Positions 6,702 to 12,839 of a DNA stretch of 12,839 bases are shown in pieces. Below the pieces are notes generated by a model, which was given only the letters and a program-made list of their open reading frames with translations, ran no database searches and was not told the DNA's origin. How positions within the stretch are numbered: position 1 is the first letter of the stretch; every line of letters begins with the position of its first letter. A program made the translations under genes and the position numbers. Source of the DNA: Balneolales bacterium (GTDB taxonomy: Bacteria; Bacteroidota; Rhodothermia; Balneolales; Balneolaceae); contig JAURMN010000059.1 in the NCBI GenBank assembly GCA_030830725.1, positions 1 to 12,839 of the forward strand, given 5' to 3'.

Positions 6702-8627
6702 TCAGGCAACTTCCTGGTTTACTTTTTCAGAGACCTCATGGATCTTCTTTAAAATTCCATCTGGACCTATACCCACTTCATCATGGAGCTCTCTCTGGGT
6801 TCCATGTTCCACAATTCGATCCGGAATTCCCATGATATGGATCGAGGGACGAGTAGATTTATCCGCTAAATACTCGGCTATCGCAGAGCCAAATCCTGCC
6901 TCCACGGTGCCATCTTCAAGGGTAATGAACGCTTTATATTGAGTGGAGAGTTGAACCAACATCTCTCGGTCCAATGGTTTTGCAAAGCGCATGTCCACAT
7001 GACCGACTTCGATTCCCTCCTCTGATGCACGACGGATGGCCTCTTCAGCGTACTCGGCAATGGGCCCAAAGGTAAGAATGACAAGATCCTCTCCGTCTCG
7101 TAAGACTTGCGCTTTTCCAATCTCCATTTTCGAAAACTCTTTGCGCATCTCCATTCCTGTCGCTTCTCCTCTAGGATAGCGTATCGCCCAAGCCGCTTCC
7201 TCATGTGTAGAGGCTGTAAACATCATGTCCCGAAGTTCTTGTTCATTTCGAGGGGAAGAGATAATCACATTTGGAATGGCCCTTAGGTAAGGAATATCAT
7301 ACAATCCGTGGTGGGTAGGTCCGTCGGCGCCTGCAAAGCCGGCCCGGTCAATACAGAAGACTACCGGGAGTTTTTGGATCGCTACATCATGCACTAACTG
7401 ATCGTACCCGCGCTGTAAAAAAGTAGAGTAAATCGCTACAAAGGCTTTTTTGCCCTGTGTAGCCAACCCTGCACCAAACGTCACGGCATGTTGTTCGGCA
7501 ATTCCAACATCAAACGCCCGATCAGGAAAACGATTCATCATTGGCCACAAACTCGATCCACTGGGCATGGCGGGGGTAATACCAACAATCCGTTCATCAT
7601 TCTCTGCAAGCTCTACAAGTGCATCTCCAAAAACGTCTTGATATTTCGGTGCCGTCGGTTTTGCAGAAGGTTTGAGTACCTGACCGGAGATCTTATCAAA
7701 TGGTGAGCTGGTAGCGTGCCATTTGGTTTGCTCACGCTCTGCGGGGGCAAAGCCCTTTCCTTTCACCGTCACAATATGGAGTAACTTCGGCCCGGATACG
7801 GTTCTCAAATCTTCCAGATGGCGGCGCAGGGCATCCACATTATGTCCGTCCACAGGGCCGTAGTATTTAAAACCGAAGGAGCGAAATAGAGATCCGGGGG
7901 TAACCGCCGCCATCAGGGCTCGTTCCACTCTGGAAGCTACTTTTCTCATGGCATCCCCGGCACCCTTAAGGTGACCCAGCATGTCATAAACATCATCACG
8001 CATCTTATTGAACGTCTTACTAGTCGTAATATCCGCCAGATATTCCTTAAGAGCGCCCACGTTGGGATCGATGGACATGTTATTATCATTCAAAATCACC
8101 AGCAGATCTGAATTCAAAGCACCCGCATTATTCAGCGCCTCAAATGCCATTCCACCGGTCATGGCGCCATCCCCAATAATAGCTACCATCTTTTTGTCAC
8201 TTTTGTCCAGATCTCTGGCAACTGACATTCCAAGTGCAGCTGAAATTGATGTGCTACTGTGCCCAACTCCAAATGCATCATATGGGCTCTCGCTTCTTTT
8301 AGGAAATCCGGAGATCCCTTTGTACTTACGATTCGAATAAAAGTCTTTGCGCCGGCCGGTCAGGATTTTATGCCCATAGGCCTGGTGACCCACATCCCAC
8401 AGAATTTGATCTTCAGGAGTATTGTACACATAATGAAGGGCCACGGTCAGCTCTACAACTCCCAGACTAGCCCCAAAATGACCCCCGTGAATCGAAACAG
8501 TATCAATAATATATTGCCGTAATTCATCGCTGAGCTGGCGAAGATCCGTGGGTTTTAATTTTCTCAGGTCTTCGGGAAAGTGAACCTGCTCCAAAAGGGG
8601 CCCGGCGAGTATCTCTTCAGATTTCAT
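6702..8627 (-). CDS. dxs: 1-deoxy-D-xylulose-5-phosphate synthase
   Basis: Condenses pyruvate and glyceraldehyde 3-phosphate, with thiamine diphosphate, to 1-deoxy-D-xylulose 5-phosphate. This is the entry step of the MEP isoprenoid pathway and also feeds thiamine and pyridoxal synthesis. I chose ATG 8627 (641 aa). An upstream in-frame ATG at 8693 would overlap xseB by 59 bp and add 22 residues without family similarity. AAGAGG (8640-8645) in the xseB end serves ATG 8627. Signatures: H50 in 'HGGHFGASLG'; 'WDVGHQAYGHKILTGR' (77-92); the ThDP motif 'GDGAMTGGMAFEALNNAG' (152-169) with 'NDNNMSI' (180-186); catalytic E378 in 'GIAEQHAV'; 'DRAGFAGADGPTHHG' (427-441); 'RYPRG' (483-487); and the C-terminal transketolase domain with 'LEDGTVEAGFGSA' (570-582). 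It lies 7 bp after xseB and 2 bp before queA, and looks intact. Confidence 0.98.
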   Translation of the reverse strand: MKSEEILAGPLLEQVHFPEDLRKLKPTDLRQLSDELRQYIIDTVSIHGGHFGASLGVVELTVALHYVYNTPEDQILWDVGHQAYGHKILTGRRKDFYSNRKYKGISGFPKRSESPYDAFGVGHSSTSISAALGMSVARDLDKSDKKMVAIIGDGAMTGGMAFEALNNAGALNSDLLVILNDNNMSIDPNVGALKEYLADITTSKTFNKMRDDVYDMLGHLKGAGDAMRKVASRVERALMAAVTPGSLFRSFGFKYYGPVDGHNVDALRRHLEDLRTVSGPKLLHIVTVKGKGFAPAEREQTKWHATSSPFDKISGQVLKPSAKPTAPKYQDVFGDALVELAENDERIVGITPAMPSGSSLWPMMNRFPDRAFDVGIAEQHAVTFGAGLATQGKKAFVAIYSTFLQRGYDQLVHDVAIQKLPVVFCIDRAGFAGADGPTHHGLYDIPYLRAIPNVIISSPRNEQELRDMMFTASTHEEAAWAIRYPRGEATGMEMRKEFSKMEIGKAQVLRDGEDLVILTFGPIAEYAEEAIRRASEEGIEVGHVDMRFAKPLDREMLVQLSTQYKAFITLEDGTVEAGFGSAIAEYLADKSTRPSIHIMGIPDRIVEHGTQRELHDEVGIGPDGILKKIHEVSEKVNQEVA

Positions 8628-8634
8628 GTGCAAA

Positions 8635-8874
8635 TTAGTCCTCTTGTGAAAGCTCCTTATTTCCTGACTGGAGTGTCTCATGGATCTCTTCAATCCTCAG
8701 CGTTGCGGATTCCAGCGTGGCAGAACATTGCTTCGATAGGTTTAAACCCTCTTCATAATAACGAACAGAATCTTCGATTGTGACTGCGGGATCATCAAGC
8801 CTGGCTACGATTTCTTCAAGCCGTTTAAGGGCTTGTTCAAACGAGAGGGTATTATTGTCGGTAGATGTACTCAC
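8635..8874 (-). CDS. xseB: Exodeoxyribonuclease VII small subunit
   Basis: Small subunit of exonuclease VII, which with the XseA large subunit degrades single-stranded DNA in both directions and acts in mismatch repair and recombination. 79 residues, the normal size. Family pattern seen: 'SFEQALKRLEEIVARLDD' (11-28), 'TIEDSVRYYEEGLNLSKQC' (32-50), then 'LESATLRIEEI' (54-64), consistent with the two-helix fold. The start is GTG 8874; no nearby in-frame ATG offers a better choice. xseA is not next to it: the upstream neighbour is comEC, 94 bp away, so the large subunit must be encoded elsewhere. Pairing of xseB with dxs is common in bacteria. A sigma70-like promoter may lie just upstream. Confidence 0.95.
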   Translation of the reverse strand: MSTSTDNNTLSFEQALKRLEEIVARLDDPAVTIEDSVRYYEEGLNLSKQCSATLESATLRIEEIHETLQSGNKELSQED

Positions 8875-8930
8875 AAAGTTCTGTTTTTCTGACGCTTCAA
8901 TACTGGATTAAACAGGTACGGCGCACTCAG

Positions 8931-8959
8931 ATTGTACCCGATATCCCATTTAAACTCAA
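8931..8959 (-). promoter_or_regulatory. Candidate sigma70-like promoter for xseB-dxs-queA
   Basis: On the minus strand TTGAGT (8954-8959) and TACAAT (8931-8936) are separated by exactly 17 bp, the ideal spacing for a housekeeping sigma promoter. Transcription would start near 8924, giving a leader of about 50 bases before the xseB GTG. Bacteroidota-type promoters use a different consensus, so support depends on the lineage. Confidence 0.4.
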
Positions 8960-8967
8960 CTCTTGAG
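8955..8967 (-). repeat. Short hairpin just after comEC stop
   Basis: CTCAA (8955-8959) pairs with TTGAG (8963-8967) over a 3-base loop, directly after the comEC stop, and is followed on the minus strand by TTTAAAT. The stem is only 5 bp and overlaps the candidate -35 element, so it is at best a weak terminator. Confidence 0.2.
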
Positions 8968-8968
8968 C

Positions 8969-11581
8969 TTATCGTTCTTTTAACGGAACGATCTTACGAA
9001 TCTTTTTCGAATCACTTAAAAGAAGAATCGGCCCGTCAAGAGAGGTAAAATAGACATTTTTTGCAGAACCTGTTGCGCTGGTTAAGCGTTCCGAAATCTC
9101 TTTGTGGGGATGCCGATACCGATTCCGATAAGAGACAGAAACAATGGCCGTTTGGGGAGATACCGCTTCGATAAACGCCGAAGTACTACTGGTTTTACTT
9201 CCGTGATGACCCACTTTGAGGACCGTTGAGACCAACCAGTTGGGCGCTTCAGACTCAAACCGCTCCATGATTTCCTGCTCAATACCTGATTCAGCATCTC
9301 CAGTCAACATAAAGGAAACCTCTCCGTACATCCATTTCATGACCAGAGAGGCATCATTCACATTTTGCATTTCCCTTTGGCGGGTGGCGCGAGATGGATT
9401 GGAAAACGTGGATTTGGGCACATTGGGACTGAGTATAAACACCTGAATTTCACCACCCAATAAAAAACTTTCTCCGGCTTTGGGATTTCTCTCCGGGATC
9501 CGTTTCATCCAAATCAGGCTGTCCAACTCGCGATTTAACTCCGATTCATACAATGCATACGGCCTGTAGACCGTGTCAATCTGAACATGTGAAAGGAGTT
9601 CAGGGGCTCCGCCAACATGATCTGCATGGGGATGAGTAAGAAAAAGCCCATGAATTCGCTCAATCCGCTCTTGTTTAAAAAATGGCAGCAAAACGCCTCT
9701 GCCGCTATTCCACCCCGGTGACCACGTTCCGGTATCCACCAGATAATTTTTCCCGGCAGGGGTTTGAAAAAAAAGGGCATCTCCTTGGCCCACATCCAAA
9801 ACTACCAAACGAAATGGTTTTGGCCTCCACAGTTCTGTCAAATCCATGGTTCCGCTGATGAGAAGAAGGATCAGCACCGTTCGAATTCGCTTCCACCGAT
9901 CTCTGACCTCCATCGATGGCAGGGCTGTCCACAGCAGTCCGATCCATGTCAGCACAGCCGTCAACGATGGCTTCAAAAGACGCATAGCAAAGTCTTCCTG
10001 GCCTGCCTGTTCCGAAACAAAGAGGATCCACTTCACCATCCCGTTCATAAGTTGAAAAACCCAGGGAACACCCTCTGCCAGAGGCGCAAACCCCACCAGT
10101 ATAATCGTCATCGGCATCAAAAAGGAAAGGATTGGAACAACCAGCAGATTACTAATTGGGGCCATCAAGGAAAGTTCACCAAACCAATAGGCCAGAATTG
10201 GAGTTAATCCGGTTTGCACCACCATCGTCACCGACATGACCTGCACAATACTGGTTACCCACCGGTAAGGGATTACGCGTTCGATCCTTTGCTGTGTGGC
10301 TGGCATCCAAAGCAACAACATCGTTACCGCTCCGAACGAAAGTTGAAATCCCGGTTCCAAGAGTTCTTTTGGAGATATCACTAAAATCCCGGTGGCAGCG
10401 GCGGCCATCTGATTCATAGAATTCCTTGACTTACTGAATAACGATCCGAAACCGAGTAAGACCGCCATGAGCGAGGCTCGATTAACAGAGGTGGAAAATC
10501 CTGTCAAAGAAGCATAGATCCACATCAAACTCGATAGTAGAACCAATCCGATAACCGGACCGTATTTCCAGCGTCTGAACATAGGCAAACAGATCCAAAA
10601 CGGGGTTAACAGAAACCCCACATGAAGCCCTGAAACAGCCATGATATGCGATAATCCGGCACGACTGAAGGCTTCCTTTACCTCCGCTTCAAGAGAGCGC
10701 TTATCCCCAATCAAAAAGGCTTTTAAGAATGGTGCCGCTTCCTTTGAAAAATGCGTGTCTAATCTCTGTAAAATCCCTTGCCTGAGTTGGGAAATCCAAG
10801 ATAAATTTGGAACCCATTGCTTTAAGGAGTGAAAGTGACCTGAAGACTCCGCAGACACCGCATAGGAAACGTCATAGGATAGAATTATCCCCTGCACATA
10901 CAGCCCCTGTTTTTCTAACCACTCTCGATAATTGAAGCCACCGGGATTATCATTTGCCTTCGCCGGATAAAGGCGTATGATCGCTTTAATTTCGCGCCCC
11001 TCCACCAACAGGCCTTCGCCAATAGATTGCGCTGAATCCTCGGCCTCGGGTAGCGCATTAAGGGTAGGCCCGAGAGCCTCAAGGGTAAATCGCCCACCCG
11101 TTTGAAATCGTCTCCATCGCACTAACCCGGGAGCTTTCTCCGTCTTCCGGGATGTAAATCCAATGGAATCAATCCGGATTTCAACTATCTTTTGTCCCGA
11201 CGATCCGGAAGCCGTTTCCCGAACGGCAGAGATGGTCCCAAGGATCTGGAGGTCTTCCGCAAAAGCCCACTCCGTCCAATTATGGCGTCGTCTTTCTTCG
11301 ACTTTTTTGATCTGTGCAAGTCCCATCACACTTGCGCCAGTCAGATAAACCGTGAGCATCCAAACCCAGTTTACAGCGGTGGGATAAAGCCATCCATGAG
11401 TAGAAAGGGAGCATTTAGTCCTAACCCAGACCGCGTCTAGGAACTGAAATCCGAGCAAAAAGAGGGTGATTAGGACGAGAAAAGGAAGAATAACTCCCTC
11501 AACAGGCCAAACATGCAGCGTCAAAATTCCTGCGCTAATCAGAAAGGCAACACGTAATGCCGGAAGCTCGGAAAACTGCAT
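8969..11581 (-). CDS. comEC: ComEC/Rec2-family DNA internalisation channel
   Basis: Inner-membrane channel that passes single-stranded DNA into the cytoplasm during natural transformation. I chose ATG 11581 (870 aa) over GTG 11620, which would add 13 polar residues before the first membrane helix. Domains: membrane helices then an extracytoplasmic DUF4131/OB-type domain (about 1-250, with 'NPGGFNYREWLEKQGLYVQG' from 212); the Competence domain (about 280-580, with 'AVSGLHVGF' 315-323, 'GFSTSVNRASLMA' 361-373, 'PGFQLSFGA' 410-418); and a C-terminal metallo-beta-lactamase domain (about 590-850, with 'LDVGQGDALFF' 595-605, 'THPHADHVGG' 649-658, D743, 'TGDAE' 760-764, 'GHHGSKTSS' 791-799, 'RHPH' 823-826). 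The metal-binding HxHxDH set is complete, so the nuclease-like domain is probably active. It follows tyrS on the same strand after about 131 bp. No other competence gene is nearby. Confidence 0.96.
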   Translation of the reverse strand: MQFSELPALRVAFLISAGILTLHVWPVEGVILPFLVLITLFLLGFQFLDAVWVRTKCSLSTHGWLYPTAVNWVWMLTVYLTGASVMGLAQIKKVEERRRHNWTEWAFAEDLQILGTISAVRETASGSSGQKIVEIRIDSIGFTSRKTEKAPGLVRWRRFQTGGRFTLEALGPTLNALPEAEDSAQSIGEGLLVEGREIKAIIRLYPAKANDNPGGFNYREWLEKQGLYVQGIILSYDVSYAVSAESSGHFHSLKQWVPNLSWISQLRQGILQRLDTHFSKEAAPFLKAFLIGDKRSLEAEVKEAFSRAGLSHIMAVSGLHVGFLLTPFWICLPMFRRWKYGPVIGLVLLSSLMWIYASLTGFSTSVNRASLMAVLLGFGSLFSKSRNSMNQMAAAATGILVISPKELLEPGFQLSFGAVTMLLLWMPATQQRIERVIPYRWVTSIVQVMSVTMVVQTGLTPILAYWFGELSLMAPISNLLVVPILSFLMPMTIILVGFAPLAEGVPWVFQLMNGMVKWILFVSEQAGQEDFAMRLLKPSLTAVLTWIGLLWTALPSMEVRDRWKRIRTVLILLLISGTMDLTELWRPKPFRLVVLDVGQGDALFFQTPAGKNYLVDTGTWSPGWNSGRGVLLPFFKQERIERIHGLFLTHPHADHVGGAPELLSHVQIDTVYRPYALYESELNRELDSLIWMKRIPERNPKAGESFLLGGEIQVFILSPNVPKSTFSNPSRATRQREMQNVNDASLVMKWMYGEVSFMLTGDAESGIEQEIMERFESEAPNWLVSTVLKVGHHGSKTSSTSAFIEAVSPQTAIVSVSYRNRYRHPHKEISERLTSATGSAKNVYFTSLDGPILLLSDSKKIRKIVPLKER

Positions 11582-11655
11582 AAGGAAATCGTTGTTGCGG
11601 TTTCCTTTATAAGCCCCCACCCAGAAGAATCTTACAAATCCGTGGCTTTTTCTTT

Positions 11656-11702
11656 AAGCAACCATATAGAGGCCTACAGGCTGTATATGGTTTTAGATGC
11701 TT
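11656..11702. repeat. Inverted repeat between tyrS and comEC
   Basis: A perfect 9-bp inverted repeat, AACCATATA (11660-11668) and TATATGGTT (11684-11692), with a 15-base GC-richer loop that can pair partly with itself. An outer AAGC (11656-11659) can pair with GCTT (11699-11702) across a bulge. On the minus strand, the direction of both flanking genes, the stem is followed by GCTTAAAG and not by a T-run. T-rich sequence follows it only on the plus strand. It could therefore be a non-canonical tyrS terminator, an operator for comEC, or an RNA-level element. Confidence 0.55.
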
Positions 11703-11712
11703 TTAATGAGTT

Positions 11713-12839
11713 TCAGGCGCTTTTGAGAATGGCAAATTTCCGTTTTCCGGCTTTGAGTACCCTGTCTTCACCGGAATAAAAGTGAACTTCATAATGAATA
11801 TCGGTCACTTTTTCATCATTCAGGCTCACTCCACCCTGCTGGATGAGTCGCTTGGCCTCCCCATTGCTGCTCACGAATCCCAATGTCGTGATCAGTTCCG
11901 TTAGTTTGAGGGATGTTCCTTCTGGATGCTGTACCACCGGTGCATCATCCGGAACTTCTTTTTTAATAACCGTCTGCTCAAAATAATTTCGAGCAAATAT
12001 GGCAAATTCTTCGGAATGAAACGCTTTCGTAATTGCGAATGCCAGCGCATGTTTGGTGTTCCGTGGGTCCTGAACTGCCTGCGCACGATACGTATCAAGC
12101 TCCTCATCGCTGACATTGGTCAAAAGTTCAAACCACTGCATAATCAGGTCATCGGGGATAGAGAGTACTTTGCCATACATCTCCTCTGGTTTTTCGGTTA
12201 TCCCGATGTAATTATCATAGGACTTGGACATTTTCTGTATCCCGTCCGTTCCCACCAGAAGAGGCATGGTCAAGATGACTTGGGGTTCAAGATCCTCTGA
12301 TCGTTGAAGGTCCCGACCAATCAATAAGTTGAATTTTTGATCCGTGCCGCCAAGTTCAACATCGGATTTCAAATAAACAGAATCCGTGCCCTGAGCCAAC
12401 GGGTAGAGAAATTCGTGCAGCGATATCGGTTCGTTGGCTTTATATCGTTTGGAAAAATCATCCCGCTCAATCATTCGCGCCACCGTAATTTTGGAACTGA
12501 TTTTGATCAAATCCATAAAATTCAAGGGCTCCAGCCATTCTGAATTGTAGACGATTTCCGTTTTTTCTGGGTCTAAAATTCGATGTGCCTGCTCGAGATA
12601 AGTTTTGGCATTTTCCCGAATCTCCTCCGGAGTAAGTGCAGGACGAGTTTTATTCTGGCCAGTTGGATCTCCGATTAAGGCGGTAAAATCCCCAATGATC
12701 AAAATCGCGTGGTGTCCAAGCTCCTGAAATTGTCGCAATTTCCTCAGAATTACCGAATGGCCCAGGTGGAGATCCGGACGTGTCGGATCGCAACCCAGCT
12801 TAATTCGAAGCGGTCGGTTATCCCGAATCGATCGTGCCA
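11713..12839 (-). CDS. tyrS: Tyrosyl-tRNA synthetase, TyrZ-like subtype; 5' end outside window
   Basis: Class I synthetase that charges tRNA-Tyr with tyrosine in the cytoplasm. The frame is open from the right edge (first full codon 12837), giving 374 residues; about 30-45 N-terminal residues are missing. A TTG at 12738 is not the start, because the frame continues upstream through essential catalytic sequence. Seen: 'LGCDPTRPDLHLGH' with the HIGH-type motif (bases 12757-12768); 'IGDFTALIGDPTGQNKTRP' after it; 'LDPEKTEIVYNSEWL'; 'HEFLYPLAQGTDS'; 'VELGGTDQKFNLL'; the KMSKS motif (bases 12220-12234); and a C-terminal S4 RNA-binding domain (about the last 65 residues, 'GEAKRLIQQGGVSLND'). The wording 'DPTRPDLHLGH' and 'FTALIGDPTG' is that of the TyrZ-like branch rather than the E. 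coli TyrS branch. Its promoter and leader, where a T-box might lie, are not in the window. Confidence 0.97.
   Translation of the reverse strand, partial: ARSIRDNRPLRIKLGCDPTRPDLHLGHSVILRKLRQFQELGHHAILIIGDFTALIGDPTGQNKTRPALTPEEIRENAKTYLEQAHRILDPEKTEIVYNSEWLEPLNFMDLIKISSKITVARMIERDDFSKRYKANEPISLHEFLYPLAQGTDSVYLKSDVELGGTDQKFNLLIGRDLQRSEDLEPQVILTMPLLVGTDGIQKMSKSYDNYIGITEKPEEMYGKVLSIPDDLIMQWFELLTNVSDEELDTYRAQAVQDPRNTKHALAFAITKAFHSEEFAIFARNYFEQTVIKKEVPDDAPVVQHPEGTSLKLTELITTLGFVSSNGEAKRLIQQGGVSLNDEKVTDIHYEVHFYSGEDRVLKAGKRKFAILKSA

Noticed and set aside
8628..8693. Longer dxs starting at ATG 8693
   Set aside because: It overlaps the well-supported xseB gene and adds 22 residues with no family similarity. 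ATG 8627 has a nearby AAGAGG and a usual Dxs N-terminus.
9764..10207. 147-residue plus-strand frame opposite comEC
   Set aside because: Antisense to a conserved ComEC membrane domain, rich in His, Gln and Lys, with no recognisable domain.
11582..11620. Longer comEC starting at GTG 11620
   Set aside because: It adds 13 polar residues before the first membrane helix, and ATG 11581 is available.
11656..11702. Reading the tyrS-comEC inverted repeat as a T-box riboswitch or standard terminator
   Set aside because: A T-box would lie upstream of tyrS, outside the window, and the repeat has no T-run in the direction of transcription.

Overview
The window is a chromosomal stretch from a Gram-negative bacterium. 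An RND pump with its lipoprotein periplasmic adaptor implies an outer membrane. The mix of protein types, the moderate GC content (estimated by eye) and the frequent lack of strong Shine-Dalgarno sequences fit the Bacteroidota/Balneolota/Rhodothermota side of the tree. That placement is a tentative inference: no rRNA gene or other decisive marker is present. No phage, transposase, integrase, CRISPR array or tRNA gene was seen.

Layout, left to right. (1) 1-2726, minus strand: a two-gene efflux operon, adaptor lipoprotein then RND inner-membrane pump. The pump runs off the left edge. (2) 2727-3004: divergent intergenic region. (3) 3005-3788, plus strand: a membrane-anchored thioredoxin-fold protein with CKFC, then a small YgaP-type (DUF2892) membrane protein. 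(4) 3799-5247, minus strand: an exported PhoA-family alkaline phosphatase, convergent with the DUF2892 gene across only 10 bp. (5) 5248-5433: divergent intergenic region with short palindromes. (6) 5434-5658, plus strand: a 74-residue protein I do not recognise. (7) 5689-12839, minus strand: in transcription order tyrS (5' end outside the window), comEC, xseB, dxs, queA. xseB, dxs and queA are tightly packed (7 bp and 2 bp gaps) and look like one operon, perhaps with its own promoter just after comEC.

How the genes work together. The efflux pair would form a tripartite pump with an outer-membrane channel encoded elsewhere. The xseB-dxs-queA cluster combines a subunit of exonuclease VII, the entry enzyme of the MEP isoprenoid pathway and a queuosine tRNA-modification enzyme. 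These are functionally unrelated housekeeping genes, and xseB-dxs proximity is common in bacteria. comEC encodes the DNA-uptake channel of natural transformation. tyrS is of the TyrZ-like subtype.

Five reading frames begin further upstream, at TTG, GTG or early ATG codons, than the likely true start. Revised starts are given for the adaptor, the thioredoxin-like protein, dxs and comEC; for tyrS the real start lies outside the window. I found no convincing new system. The least explained items are the small gene at 5434-5658, the inverted repeat between tyrS and comEC, and the thioredoxin/DUF2892 pair beside the efflux operon. No gene-free stretch exceeds 300 bases.
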